Position numbers and translations under genes: made by a program
The notes under the pieces: model-generated
What the model saw: the letters and a program-made list of their open reading frames with translations, nothing else
Told to the model about the DNA's origin: nothing
Database searches by the model: none
Shown here: positions 46,681 through 58,504 of the stretch, piece by piece
Numbering within the stretch: the stretch's first letter is position 1
Layout of the letters: each line of letters starts with the position of its first letter
Assembly (NCBI GenBank): GCA_029204225.1
Contig: CM055097.1
Location: 1,783,414 to 1,847,413 of the forward strand
Length of the DNA stretch: 64,000 bases
Source of the DNA: Diphasiastrum complanatum
Lineage: Eukaryota; Streptophyta; Lycopodiopsida; Lycopodiales; Lycopodiaceae
Direction of reading: 5' to 3'

Positions 46681-47225
46681 ACATTTCATCTACTAAGAAT
46701 TTTGGCATTTTGTATAGAGGGACTAATCTTGGCTTAAGAGCCTATAGTGACTCAGATTTTGCAAGTGACAAAGTAGATAGAAGATCAACAAGTGTTTTTG
46801 CCACCTTTCTATGTGATGGAGTGTATCATAAAAAGCAAGATACCATCTCCTTATCTTCCACAGAATCCGAATACAAGGCCTTGACATCAACATGCAAGGA
46901 GGTCTTGTGGCTCAAAAGGCTATTGGTAGAGCTTCATGTCATGGAGCAGGAGATCCCTATCATCTATTGTGTCAACCAATCAGCCCAATCACTTGCAACT
47001 AATCCTACATTCCATGCAAGGAGCAAACACATTGAGATTGCTCATCATTTTGTGAGGGAGAAAGTGCAAGCCAAAAAAATCAAGCTCCAATATGTGCCAT
47101 CATCAAGTTGCTTGGCTGATTTGTTTACTAAATCTTTACCTAAAGATTCATTTGTCAAGCTTAGATCTTCAATTGGAGTGATTGATAAAAGCATTGTGAT
47201 TTCCAAGGCTAGATTTGAGGAGGAG
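46681..47225 (+). pseudogene. Copia RNase H fragment
   Basis: STKNFGILY, YSDSDFASDKVDRRSTS, LSSTESEYKAL, NPTFHARSKHIEIAHHFVRE and ADLFTKSLPK are the standard copia RNase H blocks, here with an intact frame to the polypurine tract GAGGAG. It is truncated at its 5' side in the CACTA relic. Confidence 0.88.
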
Positions 47226-47904
47226 TGTGAAAAATTGCCTACATTGGCAAATCTAGCCATGTAGAATATTGTACATTTTGTCAATATTGTTTGTTAGTTA
47301 CTTGAATGGCCAAAGTGCCACTTGTAAATTCACACCTAAAGTAGGTTACCACGAGTCAAGAGGAGTGGTTGTGTCCATTTGGTAGTGATTCCTACTTTGT
47401 AGGATCTAGACCATGATTTGTGATGAGATTTGTACCTACCAAGCATGACTCTTGGATCTAGGCTAGGGTTTTCAAATTAGGGCAAGAAAGTTGAGTCTAC
47501 TTCCTTATTACATGCTGGATTTTCACCTAACTTTGCAAAGGAAGTGTCTTTTACTATGTATTCTCATTCTCCATAGTGAGGAGATAGAAAATTTTAGGAG
47601 CCTCAAGGAAAAACTCGAGTTTTCTCTCTATGTTTTGTGATTGCTTTTGATTCCAATGAAACCCAGCCTTGGCACACTTCAAACTCTGTCTACGGGCCAT
47701 ACTACAGCTAATTTTCACACGTGAGAACTTGGATTATAGTTTTCGATCAATGCTCTAATTGTCTCTACTTGTTTTCTATCAAGTTGCTAAACTAGATCTT
47801 GTTTTCTAATGACTAGTATCTGATAGATTGTTTAACAAGCACACAATAAACCTTGAAGATCATTCAAAGATCCATTTATGGTCCTTAGTACTGTACTTTT
47901 AACA
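47226..47904 (+). mobile_element. Copia 3' LTR, 679 bp
   Basis: Starts TGTGAAAAATTG after the polypurine tract and ends CTTTTAACA. Beyond 47,905 the sequence is gene A exon 4, recognisable by comparison with 61,819, so the right boundary is well placed. Confidence 0.82.
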
Positions 47905-48940
47905 TCATCACCTACAAGAGAATACAAAAACGTGATTAGCCTCATAATATTAACACAGAGAAGATTTCCCATATGAAATCCATATTCAAATGATTATCCC
48001 TATTTATTATGCAAAGAAACTGCTATACCTAAAATGCTACCAACCACCAGATATCATTTTCTGATTAAACATTGAAATTGAGGCCTTCTGAGTCTTCTGA
48101 ATTTGAAAGTGCTCCATTCATGATCGTGAGACTGACTCTTTCCATTTTTTGTCCTTTTATAATTTTAGACTCATCTAACTTGAGAACAACTATCAACTTG
48201 TTATTGACAATCTCATTTGTAATACCGTAAAAATTTATGATGAATGTTAATAATTGATTAATGTCAATAAATAAATTGTTGGAATTGTTATAAGCTAGAC
48301 TTTCTCCTTTTGAGCAATACACTTCATTGATATGAGATGGATTACCAACTATTGTCTGCATACCTTGGTTTAATATGTCTATTTTTTTTAAAGACGAAAT
48401 AGTCGTGGGATTGGAAACTTTTTAATATTTACCTGTGCAAATGCCTCCTTTATCATCTTAAACATTGTTGCATATGCTTCCCTACTGATGCTAGAAAAGT
48501 CACATGGCCCCTAAAACAATGTAGTGTCTAATATTTTTCCAACTTCATCCATAATGCTATCAGTAACTGAAGCTTTAATCTTTTCCATTTTGTTATTATT
48601 TAACATTCATTTCATAGATTTAGAAGTCAGGATAGAGCCTAGTGAGTTTCCAATTGAAATCTCATCGACCAAATGGTCTTCAACAACCAATGCTGATCTG
48701 CATTGCAAACATAATGTTCATGAAAATGTAAGTAGAAATTAGGACACTCATAGTATTCACAACAATATATATTAAGCAAATCAATAGAAAGTTGAAATGA
48801 ATAAATAACAAAATTAGTGATTATGAATGAATAAAAAATTTCAAGCAATATTCAATACCAAATAAGCTATAACTTACTTGAATGCACAGATTCCTCTTTT
48901 TCTATGACCTCCTCTGGATGATAGATCACATATATCCTTG
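47905..48940 (-). pseudogene. Gene A, copy 1, 5' exons (transposase-like)
   Basis: Minus strand, matching 61,813 to about 62,860 closely. End of exon 1 with donor GTAAGT (about 48,870). Exon 2 reads SALVVEDHLVDEISIGNSLG, ASVTDSIMDEVGKILDTTL, YATMFKMIKEAFAQ. Exon 3 reads GNPSHINEVYCSKGESL, NLFIDINQLLTF, LIVVLKLDESKIIKGQKMER and SENDIWWL. Exon 4 is cut by the copia LTR at 47,904. LKLDES is a candidate first catalytic Asp. The stops in exons 2 and 3 are private to this copy, but a TAG ending exon 3 is shared by both. Homology to 61.8-62.9 kb stops at 48,940. Confidence 0.65.
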
Positions 48941-49849
48941 TTCCCAATTCTAGCCTATGCCATGAGCAATGTTTTCTTAACATTGAGGCTATCCACGTGG
49001 CATCCGTTTGTTGGCCTGCCCTTGTTGGGCAGGGATACTATGACACTTTCACCACGTGATGACGTGTTCCCATCACGTTCATCTTGGAGAAAAAAACAAT
49101 TTCGATATCGAGGTGGTAGAGAACAACTATACTATGTATAGGGATCATCTTCTCTAGCGAAATAATAATGTTTAAGACACCACAATTCTGACTGGTGAAT
49201 ATATAATAAATAAAGTTAATACTAAGTAGGTGGATGAACCTCTTAGGTTCTCCTCAGCAGGATAGGATCTGGTTGTTTTTCCATTTCTATTTGGGCCAAA
49301 ATGTGTTGTGCATTGTCGAACATAATGGTTGGAGCTACTTTCAAGTCTTCAAGAGTTCAGATCCATCAAAGCATCAGTAATAAGTAATCATTGGATGCTT
49401 TGATGCATTTTATGTTCAGATTTGTGAAAGTAGCAGTTATTATCAGATTTGTTTGATGCAATTTCGGTTCAGATTTGTGAAAGCAGTGATAATTATCAGA
49501 TGTTTCCATGTAGTGAAAAGATGATCAAAAATTGAGAAGTGTAGAGCGGGGTATGAATATTATTGAGGGCAGCTTCCATTGGGGTGAAAAGCATTTCTAA
49601 GATAAGCATGGGCATGACACCATTTCTTCTTAGTCGCTATTCTCTTTATAATACTACTCCTTGCTTAAACTGTGTAGGCAGATTAGCCATCTTCCAATCG
49701 AATATTAGAAGGCATCAATCCCATAATAACAGCGATAATAATAATAATAACAATTCGTTTCTAGCAGGGAATGTGTGTATATGTGTGTGTGTGTGTGCTA
49801 CTTGAATGACCTTTGGTTAGAAAGAGAAATACACTACCAATCTCACCAA
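48941..49849. other. Unassigned region with short microsatellites
   Basis: Contains an 80-codon plus-strand frame (49,563-49,805) whose second half is only repeat: (ATA)n at 49,735-49,750 and (GT)n at 49,783-49,798. Nothing else recognised. Confidence 0.5.
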
Positions 49850-50414
49850 TGTAGAAAAATCAGCATCTACACACAAATTGAGATGCAAACACCAATAGAA
49901 CTTGATCAAACTTGAATGAAATGAAAAAGTACTGTTGCTTCCATACAAAACCAGCAAGATATTGTATTTCACAAGTGTGGATCTAAAAATAGCAAATATA
50001 GATCATTCTACACATAGAATTGCAAGCAATCACTAGAATAGTGCACCAATGGATAGTAGAACCCAAGAGAATCATGTATAAGCATGAAGTGAGATAGAGA
50101 AGAGAGAAGATTGCTCTCTCCATGAGTTACATCCTTTTGTAGCAGGTCCAAACCCTATTTGGCCACTTGGCTTTCTCACCAAAATGCTAACCCTACTAAT
50201 TTTGGGTCTAGATTCAATGTACCCAACTATTCAAATTGAATCTACTCAAACTCGCATTCTAACTTTTCCACACTTTCAAAAAGTGTTTATTCAAATGAAA
50301 TTTAGATTAATGAACTTTGAAAAGTCAACCTCTAATTCTAAAACAAGTTTTGGCCTCAATATGCCAAATATGAAAATATTGCGGATTGTGATGAAACTAG
50401 TTGAATTTTTCACA
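49850..50414 (-). mobile_element. Copia LTR, minus strand, 565 bp
   Basis: Reverse-strand copy of the LTR at 1,450-2,011. It starts (minus) TGTGAAAAATTC after GAAGAGGGAG and ends TTCTACA. Confidence 0.82.
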
Positions 50415-51260
50415 CTCCCTCTTCAACTAGTTTTAGCATAGACTATGATAACAATCCAAGTGAAGTCCTATGCTTCAAGAACAAGTCTTTTCCCAATGCT
50501 TTGGTGAAGATATCAGCTACACATTCCCTTGAAGATACATGTTGAAGCTCCACCTCCTTTGCAATGACTCGCTCCCTCACAAAATGATATTGTATCTCAA
50601 AATGCTTGCTCCTAGCATAGTTTTTGACACTAGAACTTTGATCCATCATAAGAATGACCTTCTTCCTGAGAATAGACCTCCTTTCAATGACCATGTAATG
50701 CTCAAAATAGAAACAACCATAATTGATATAGAGAATAGTGTCCACTTGGGATGCTTCACTATTTCTTACATCAATTTTACATGTAAAAATGTGACTAAAA
50801 CATGAAGAATCAAATAGAATGTAAATGAAATGATTCCACCATGCTTCCAACTCTGAACTCTGGGGAAAAATACAGCAAACAAACAATAAATGTGAGTGAT
50901 CAACTTTTGCTTGCATATCTCCTCCTCCTTTGTCCTTAGTTGCCTTGTATCCACCATGATACTCCATGAATGGGCCTCCATCTCCATCTTGCCATAAGAT
51001 GCCATCATCACTTGATGACTTGGCCATGAATGAGTGACATAATGAGCCTCCAATATCTTCATTTCCATCAGCAAAACCAGCCAAGAATACTAGTACAAAT
51101 CCAACATCAAAACAATGTTCACCAATGTAGCTAGTTTTACCATATCTTGACAATTTGCACACATTCACATGAAAATGCTCAAACATGAGATAGAACAAGT
51201 AAAGTAAACTTGCAAAACACTTCCTTGCTGCTCCTTTAACCTTACTTGATGCTTCAATAT
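50415..51260 (-). pseudogene. Copia RNase H tail plus filler DNA
   Basis: Minus strand. 50,640-50,443 is copia RNase H (KNYARSKHFEIQYHFVRE, CVADIFTKALGKDL). The part from about 50,700 to 51,260 is the non-copia filler also found at about 870-1,340 (FEHFHV.VCKLSRYG, TSYIGEH.FDVGFVL). It lacks RT motifs and reads like captured DNA. Confidence 0.7.
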
Positions 51261-51369
51261 GCTACAAAAACAGATCCATAACATCTTTGTCAATTACCTC
51301 TCCTTTGATGCTCTTTACTAGCTCCAAATTGCCAGCTTCCCTTTTGGCTAGTTGAAGAGCTTTGAGATA

Positions 51370-51540
51370 CACAACATATTTTCTAAAATGAGCTCCCACG
51401 TCATCAGAAGATGTGTACAAATTAAGGAGACAAAGAGGCGGTGATGGCATCAAAGGCAAACACACCTTGCCTTTCATGCAACAGAAAGAGCTATTTCTTT
51501 CTACTTTCCATCGCATGGCTAAACAACAACTACACACAAA
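51370..51540 (-). pseudogene. Helitron helicase-like domain fragment
   Basis: Minus strand: CSCCLAMRWKVERNSSFCCM, then GKVCLPLMPSPP and DDVGAHFRKYV. The pattern CxxCxA..W..ER......CC..GKV.LP.....PP..L..L....D.....FR is the conserved start of the plant Helitron helicase-like domain. About 57 residues remain. It runs directly into the filler shared by two copia derivatives (GNLELVKSIKGEVI), so Helitron DNA seems to have been joined to that family. Confidence 0.7.
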
Positions 51541-51729
51541 CTCCTTCCCCCCCAAATCATGACATGTTGGTCTATCAAGCAATCTGGCCACCTCAAACAA
51601 CCTACCTACAGAATGTGCAGGAAAAGTCCTACCCAAAAATCTTCATTTCGCATTCATTCTACGCTTCATCCTTCTAGCTCTCGTAGATCTAGACTCTGCC
51701 TCAGGGGTCGACAAAATTTCCAGATTTCA

Positions 51730-52499
51730 CACGTGTGGGGAATGTCCACAAGTATGATGGATCTAATTAAGCTTTGTGATTGGCACAATAACCTGATTCT
51801 AGATTGATTAGCAAGATCTAGTTCAGAAGAAATGGCTTAACCACAATCTAGCATGCTAAGCAACTGAGTATGATAGCAATGAATCAATAATGAGCAAAAG
51901 TACAAGATATCAGTGTATAAGCATTAGCTTCAACACACATTAGAGAGAGAAAAGTAGAGAGATAACAAGAAAAATAGTTTAGATCCAAGATGGTATGAGA
52001 TAGCTACAAAACTTTGGTTCTTCATCAATAATTGTGAGGAGAGCTACACATATTTATGGAGTTTGAGGTAGCTCGAGGTAGAACCACATCCATCCAATAC
52101 AAAATGACATCTAAAGTGACATCTAGAGTCTATGTGACATTTGTCACTTGCCATGCAAGAAATTCTACCAACTTTTTACAAGTGTACTAGTTCTAACTAA
52201 CAAAGTACAAATCATCATGCATGTGTCCATTACACCTTGTGCATGCCTTGCATGTCACTATGGATCACTTACAATTAATGCATGTGAATTGCCACGAGTT
52301 TCTACAAACATAATCATGCTAATTCTATGTCTACAAACTATATGCAAGTTGCATTTATCAAACTAGATAATACATAACCATGTAGCTCGAATTCTATGTA
52401 GGCCAAACTTGGCATTTTGCATTAATGAGCTACATACTTGCATGGTTAACATTTGTAGCAAGCCAAGAAATCAATATGGATTGTTTGTCAATTTTAACA
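51730..52499 (-). mobile_element. Copia LTR, minus strand
   Basis: Starts (minus) TGTTAAAATTGAC at 52,499 right after AGGAGGAG. The far end, near 51,730, is approximate. Start sequence is related to the LTR at 47,226. Confidence 0.6.
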
Positions 52500-52504
52500 C
52501 TCCT

Positions 52505-53035
52505 CCTAAAAATGATCTATATTGATTTGAACATGGATCTTGGTATAACTCCAAAGTTGGCTCTATGCTTGATGAAGGAACTCTTGCTCAAAGGTTTGGT
52601 GAGCATATCAGCAATACAAGATGATGTGTCGATGTGCTCCAATTTGATTTCACCTCCAATGAGCTTCTCTCTCACGAAGTGATGTGCAACTTCAATATGC
52701 TTGCTCCTTGCATGGAATATTGGGTTGTTGGCAAGGGCTTGGGCTGAAATGTTGTCACACATGATCACAGGTAGATCCTCTTCCATGATTATCTTTAGCT
52801 CCACTAGTAACCTCTTGATCCAAAGCACTTCCTTTGTTGTTGTAGTGAGTGCCTTGTACTCAGCTTCACATGATGAGAGTGATACAGTATCTTGTTTTTT
52901 GGAAAGCCAAGATATCAAGTTTCCTCCAAGATATATGACATAAGCGCTGGTAGATTTTCAATCTGATCTATCACTTGCAAAATCCGAGTCGGAATAACCA
53001 ATAATAGAAAGATCTTCACTTTTATACAACTGATT
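52505..53035 (-). pseudogene. Copia RNase H fragment, minus strand
   Basis: Minus strand: IIGYSDSDFASDRSD, then ISWLSKKQDTVSLSSCEAEY, NNPIFHARSKHIEVAHHFVR and IADMLTKPLSK. Frame open for 133 codons. It belongs to the LTR at 52,499. Confidence 0.88.
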
Positions 53036-53890
53036 TGAAACGAAACGAAACGAAATGAAACACGAATGAAATTCGGATGGAGTTAGGATATGATTGCTGC
53101 TCACTGCCTGCTATATCATTCCTACAATCCTCCAAAATGTAGACAGACACTTTTGACCTACGTTTAAGTAAATTTAGCATTCAACAAGATTGAACCTATG
53201 TGCAAAATAGATAAAACAAGCAAATGAGATACACGGATAACAAGCAGACAATAATTCAATCAAGACAGACAATTTAAAATGATATGTGCATAATAGCTAC
53301 AACATCATCTATTGATCCTCTTGGTTTAAGCACTGTGTGACAGACCCACACAACGCATTGGTGTGAGATAATTTTCTCCCATGAACAGTGTCTTGTTACT
53401 AGCGGACTGCTTTGATCTCTGTGGAGATTGCTTACAAAATTGTCTCGCTCACTGGCAGACTTCTCTATTCTGTATTTGTCTATTTGTGTCTGTGTATTCT
53501 ATTCATTAGTGCATCTAGCAACTGCATATATTCAGAGTAGTCTTGTTTATGTTCTTTTCTCTCTCTCATTGACACTCTTTTGTTTTTTTTTTCATCAGAG
53601 TTAAAGCTTTTCAAAAGCTTTCAAAAGCTTGAGGTAAAGCTATTTAAAAATACGAGTTTACCATTGAAAATGAATATGAAGTCTGATAGTACATCATCTT
53701 GTAGGAGCAATAGTTTTCACCTGATGTAATTTAGACTCCAATCTTCGTCCACCTCAACATATGTCAAAATGGCATCGTTGTATATAATTTCAATATTTTT
53801 TCGTTTTGAATGTCGACTAGCTTCCAAGACTTGATCGAGTGGCACCCATTTACCTTTATTTTTATTTTTTATCTTTGATAATGGAAGCAT
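53036..53890. other. Repeat-rich spacer
   Basis: Short (GAAAC)n run at about 53,040-53,060. 53,330-53,560 has LTR-like pyrimidine-rich sequence distantly similar to the LTR at 54,982-55,757 (TCGCTCACTGGCAGACTTCT). Possible gene D exon remnants lie at 53,700-53,880. Confidence 0.4.
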
Positions 53891-53894
53891 AAGC

Positions 53895-54611
53895 TCAACA
53901 TTTGTTTTTCAATTTGATAACAAAAGCAATGAAAGACATTTTGATTCTGCATTCTATTTCTCCATCTGATCTTTTTTCCCAGCCTTCATCCATAAGTCTA
54001 GATAATAAACTATCTGATAAATTCTCGCATACAAACATCGTTGGAATTTGTGTACATTGACACTTGAAAAGAAATCCACAAATATATTCAAGAAAATCAA
54101 CCAATTCAATCTGACTGTTTTTTATCCCGTGCTTATCTTTAATGAATTTTTTACATCATTATATATCTTGCAACGAAACAATTTTGAAACTGCAGCATCT
54201 GGTGCAATCCATTCATCACTTTCAAAACTAGGTAATGGAATTGGGACTATTTGTCCAAAATCTCCTTTTGTATCAGGAATGTACATTGATTCATAAAAAA
54301 GAATTTCATTATTAGCTAGATCTTTTACAATTCTACTTTGATATTCCAACTGTCCAATATCAGTATGAATAACATCTAACAATTGTAACTAGATAATGGA
54401 ATTGAGACTATTTGTCCAAAATCTCCTTTTGTATAAAAAATGTACATTGATTTATAAAAAGCCTTTCCACTATCAACTAGATCTTTTGCAGTTCTACCTC
54501 GATATTCCAACTGTCCAATATCAATATGAATAATATCAGTATGAATAACATCTAACACACCTGCTAGAGATCCATTGGGTTTCCATTCATTTATGTTGGA
54601 TGGATATAAAT
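53895..54611 (-). pseudogene. Gene D remnant (unknown) with internal duplication
   Basis: Minus strand. After an acceptor TTCTTGCAG the frame reads LYPSNINEWKPNGSLAGVLD, then KGDFGQIVPIPLPSFESDEW, IAPDAAVSKLFRCKIYNDVK and, after a frameshift, IPTMFVCENLSDSLLSRLMD. A stretch of about 180 bp (LDVIHTDI..GQLEY through KGDFGQIV..IPL) is present twice in tandem. I recognise no domain. It lies to the left of a copia 3' end (54,982-56,195) and may be the continuation of the H3-like gene beyond that insertion, but this is unproven. Confidence 0.5.
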
Positions 54612-54981
54612 CTGCAAGAAGATAATGATCAGATTGGCAAGTTTACTATTAGATATTTATGAATGACAAAAATCTGCATGTTGGACTAGAATATCAGAAA
54701 TAGATTTTCCTCCTGATGATGTTCTAAATTTCAAAATTATGGCCTTCCAATAAGATCAAAATGATAGTTTTGACCTTTTGCTTTTTCAAAATGCTCCTCT
54801 TGATGATGGATGCATCAAAGCCCAAGAGTTTTTTGTAAGAATCTTGGACACTGATTGACAGGAACAGAGCCAGTTGAAACTACAAAACTGGGATGAAGTA
54901 CCTAATTTAATAGTTTTATGTGTAAAACATGGTCACAACAAGTCTAAATAGTAATTATTTGGTAGATTTTAAAAATAAAAC

Positions 54982-55757
54982 TGTCACAGAAGCGAGACTG
55001 TTTCGTGTTCATCTTCTCCTTCTCTGTTCGCGAACAATTTTCTGTCTTTGAATTTTCTTTTTGTGTGGAAGCCCTTACAGGATCTCGGACACGCAACTAC
55101 GCATCATAGAACACATTCTATTTTAGCAATCAAGTCACACAACACAAGACAAAGATATACACAAAAATAGAGCGACTATATTGTCAGTTTAGTTTTGGAG
55201 CAAGATCATCAGTGTCTCGCTCATTGGCGGATTGACACCCTACTCTTACACTATGTTCTGCTTGTTGGCAGACTTTCATGCACAACTATGGTGTCTTTAC
55301 TTTCTTACTCTATTCGCTATGTCTCTCTCTGTCTCTTACAGATCTCTGTATTCTCATCACATAGTTATGATCCAGAGAGGATCATTTATACCTCCACTAT
55401 GTGGAGTTTACAAGATAGCTAAACGTAGAATCACAAGCTAGTTAACGCTAATCAACTAGTTAGTTAGTCTCTGTCGTTGCTACTCGTTTTAGCTGGGCGT
55501 GAAGCCCGTTGAGCTGCTAGCTGGCAGCACGAAAGATTTTTCTTCGTTTGATTCATAATCTCCCGTTTGCTTTTGTTCTTTTCGTAGTTTCCATTTTGCG
55601 TCCCTTTTGCGGTGTGTGGTCCTGGAGGTGTGTTTGTGATTTGCAAATCGTTCGTGCTTCGAGTCAAAGACACGTTGATTGTCGTGAATCATTCTCGTTC
55701 GACCTTCGTGTCTTGTTCGTGTTCTGACAAAGTTGCAGGAGTTCACCATTTTTTACA
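54982..55757 (-). mobile_element. Copia LTR, minus strand, 776 bp
   Basis: Inverted copy of 43,808-44,605. Begins (minus) TGTAAAAAATGG after CAAGAGGGAG and ends TTCTGTGACA. Confidence 0.82.
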
Positions 55758-56195
55758 CTCCCTCTTGAACCTTGCAACTTTGTTCGTTCAATCCAATTGC
55801 CTCTCTTTGTTTGGTAATAAGTGGCTTGTCGAGCGGTTTTGTGAGGAGATCTGCAATCATACTTTCTGATTTTATGAACTGGACCTGGAGCTCTCCTTTC
55901 GAGATCAAATCTCAAATGTGATGGTGCTTTAGAGGAATGTGCTTCATCTTTGAATGGAAGACAGGATCCTGGGACAGATAGAGGCACTCTGGGAGTTTAT
56001 CATCATCATGCTTGGCCCCTCTTGTGGTATCCCGATTGCCTCCAACATCATTTGTAGCCACACTACCTCATTCACCACTTTCGAGGCTGCGACATACTCA
56101 GCCTCACAAGAGGATTGAGTTACAAAGGTTTGCTTTTTGCATATCCAGCTGATTGCAGTTCCGCATGCTATTGTGCATCCTCCAGTAATGGCCAC
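55758..56195 (-). pseudogene. Copia RNase H fragment, minus strand
   Basis: Minus strand: MAITGGCTIACGTAISWICK, QTFVTQSSCEAEYVAASK and HSKMKHIPLKHHHIRD (frameshifted), then LLTKPLDKPL. It is cut sharply at 56,195, where sequence rich in GCCACGC begins. Confidence 0.85.
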
Positions 56196-56370
56196 GCAGA
56201 ATTAAATTTTTTTTGTCGGACCTTGCCTCTAGTCTGGATTTCACCGGCAAGGTCCTTGGAAACGTTTTAGCGTGGATATGCCACGCGTGGCAGTGCCACG
56301 CATAAGAAAAATGTCAAAATTTTGACTAAGTATCGGGTTCGCGTGGCAGCGTTGCGTGGCAAAACACACA
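56196..56370 (+). mobile_element. Second set of CACTA-type subterminal repeats
   Basis: GGCCACGCAGAATTAAATTT at 56,196 parallels the CACTA end at 44,978 (GCCACGCAAATTTTTTTT). ATGCCACGCGTGGCAGTGCC (about 56,278) and TTGCGTGGCAAAA follow. The CACTA terminus itself is absent here. Confidence 0.5.
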
Positions 56371-56817
56371 TATATATAGTTGTGAAAGAGACCCAAAAAT
56401 ATTGAAAATGAATATGATAGTTGGTTGAGATTGAAAAATTAATGTATATGCATTGTCAAATCATAGTTAACAAGATTAACTAGAGTTAATTTATGGTGCC
56501 AAATAGATCAGTGTTTCAAATTTACGCCAGCACATATTTTCATATTCATGGCTTTTTGTCTACGCATATTTTCATATTCATAGTTCAATGTTTCATATTT
56601 TTGCATGCACATTACGAATGGCACCATCAAGGAAGCCATGCTTCTCAATCGACTCTGTGCTTCTATTCAACGAAAAAGATAATAGTGGATTATGGGTGCC
56701 AAGAAAATACTATTGAACGAAAATTAGTAATATTATTGCAAAAAAATTATTTATGCTATGATGATAGACTTAAATTAAAAAAAAAATACATGCATATCAA
56801 ATATAAATTGAATATAC

Positions 56818-58197
56818 CTTGAGGGATTTAATGCTTATCTCTCCAATTGACGTTGTCGTTGTCGGTATTTTTCGAACGACATCATGAAGTAGAGACTCAA
56901 ATTTTCTATGTGTATTAGCAGCCGAGTTTACTTTTACACATAAAAAATTTGATACTCCCTCCTTATCTATCTCCAATGTCGACTGCAACAATCAAAATAG
57001 AAATTAAAGCAATCCTTATTAAAGAAATGCCGACTGCAACAATCGAAATTAAAACAACAAAAACAAATGAGCAATCCTTACTTATTCTCATATGGAATCA
57101 AATAAAATTTTGCCACTGGACTACATTTGATAAAATATACAGCCTTATCATAATCAGCTTCTTTTGCCTTCATCGCTCCCATAAAAAATGGACTAACAAC
57201 AATAACTACACCATGAGAATCTGAACTAATACTATTTTGCAAAAAGAATCCTCCGACTTTTAGTATTACATCTGTAATCTCTGATGTTTTATCTTTCAGC
57301 TCGGCACAAAATTGGGGACCTAATCTAAAACTTGTATGTGAATCTGGAAGAAAGAAATTAAAATAATTGCTGAGAAGATCAATTTTATTAGCTAAGTAAG
57401 ACTCATACTGGTTAAGAATCAAAATAAACCTGCATAGGATCGTATGGAATTCTGCCAAAAAGATTATGTATATGAGCAGAAAGAGAAGTAGATACAATAT
57501 TTATAGATTTCTCGGTTATTTTGTCGAGTTCCTCTGGGATAATCATCACTTTTGGTGAAGAAACCTTCTGAGGAGCTGGACAAATAACACAAGGAGGAGA
57601 GGGTGATTCTTAGTCTGAATCAGATTGTCCAACATCTGATTCAGAGCTCATGACGATGCAAGGTCTCTTGGCAAGGATAACTTTAGGAGGAAGGGAAGCA
57701 GCTAGCCTTTGAGATCCAGTTTTTTTGGGAACAAGCTGCTTCATTTTCCTCCTAGAGGTAGTCAGCAAATTTGTTCTATCCAGAGGCAGGTTTCTAGAGG
57801 TGCTGGCGTTATCCACATGCAAACTAGAATAATGGTCCCGAAGTCTTTTGAGAATGACAAAATCTTTTGGCATGATGGTGACACGCTTACCATGCACGGC
57901 CAAAAGACAGATGTCCTCAAAAAATTGGACCAGAAAATCTTCTGCAGCACCCTATAAGGCCTGCATGGCTGTCACGGCAAAACGAACATCTAGCCCAAGT
58001 GACAGAGTGACATTCCTGACAAATCGACTGAAAGGAGCTCTAGAGATCAACAGTTCAGTTGATCTTTGGAGTTTTCTAATCTCCCTCAGCCAGACCTACT
58101 TTCTGCCACATCTACAACCAGTGCCAGGGGGAACATGGGCATGGGATGGCTGTAAAGTGGTTATGGCATGGACAATGGATTTGATCCTAGCCAACAT
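56818..58197 (-). pseudogene. Histone H3-fold protein with long C-terminal extension
   Basis: Minus strand. Exon 58,197-57,430 starts MLARIKS (compare the ARTK start of H3) and then follows the H3 core: PPGT...VWLREIRKLQ, RSTELLISRAPFSRFVRNVT, LDVRFAVTAMQAL, GAAEDFLVQFFEDICLLAVH and GKRVTIMPKDFVILKRLRD. Loop 1 has the canonical H3 length, without the cenH3-type insertion. The protein does not stop at the usual H3 end. It continues about 130 codons with Lys/Ser-rich and acidic sequence (SSESDVGQSDSD), then PEELDKITEKS. Candidate further exons are 57,343-57,082 and 56,982-56,818, though the first of these is out of phase. Three in-frame stops (codons 34, 82, 196) show that it is dead. It is divergent from gene B. 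Confidence 0.75.
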
Positions 58198-58504
58198 TCT
58201 TAGAATTAAAAGAATAAATTAGAAAAAAAAAAGTTTAAACCAATTGTAAGGAATGAAAAAAAAAAATTTGCGATCAAGAAGCGCTTGAGATCGATACCAT
58301 AACTGAATATCAGATTCGAGCACAAGATAGATAGAGAATTTGTGAAGAAAATAAATCCGTGTTCGAAAGCAATGATCATAGCGGTATTGGTCTTAAGCGC
58401 ACGGTGAGAAGACGGAATATTTTGCGAAGAGAGCACGCGCTTGAGAGCGATGTTGAGAGCGAAAATCGAAAATTCTGCGAAAAAAATTAAAAATTCCGAC
58501 AGTG

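Noticed and set aside
56818-58197. A centromeric H3 (cenH3) gene
   Set aside because: Loop 1 is of canonical H3 length, lacking the insertion typical of cenH3, and the long extension is not a cenH3 feature.
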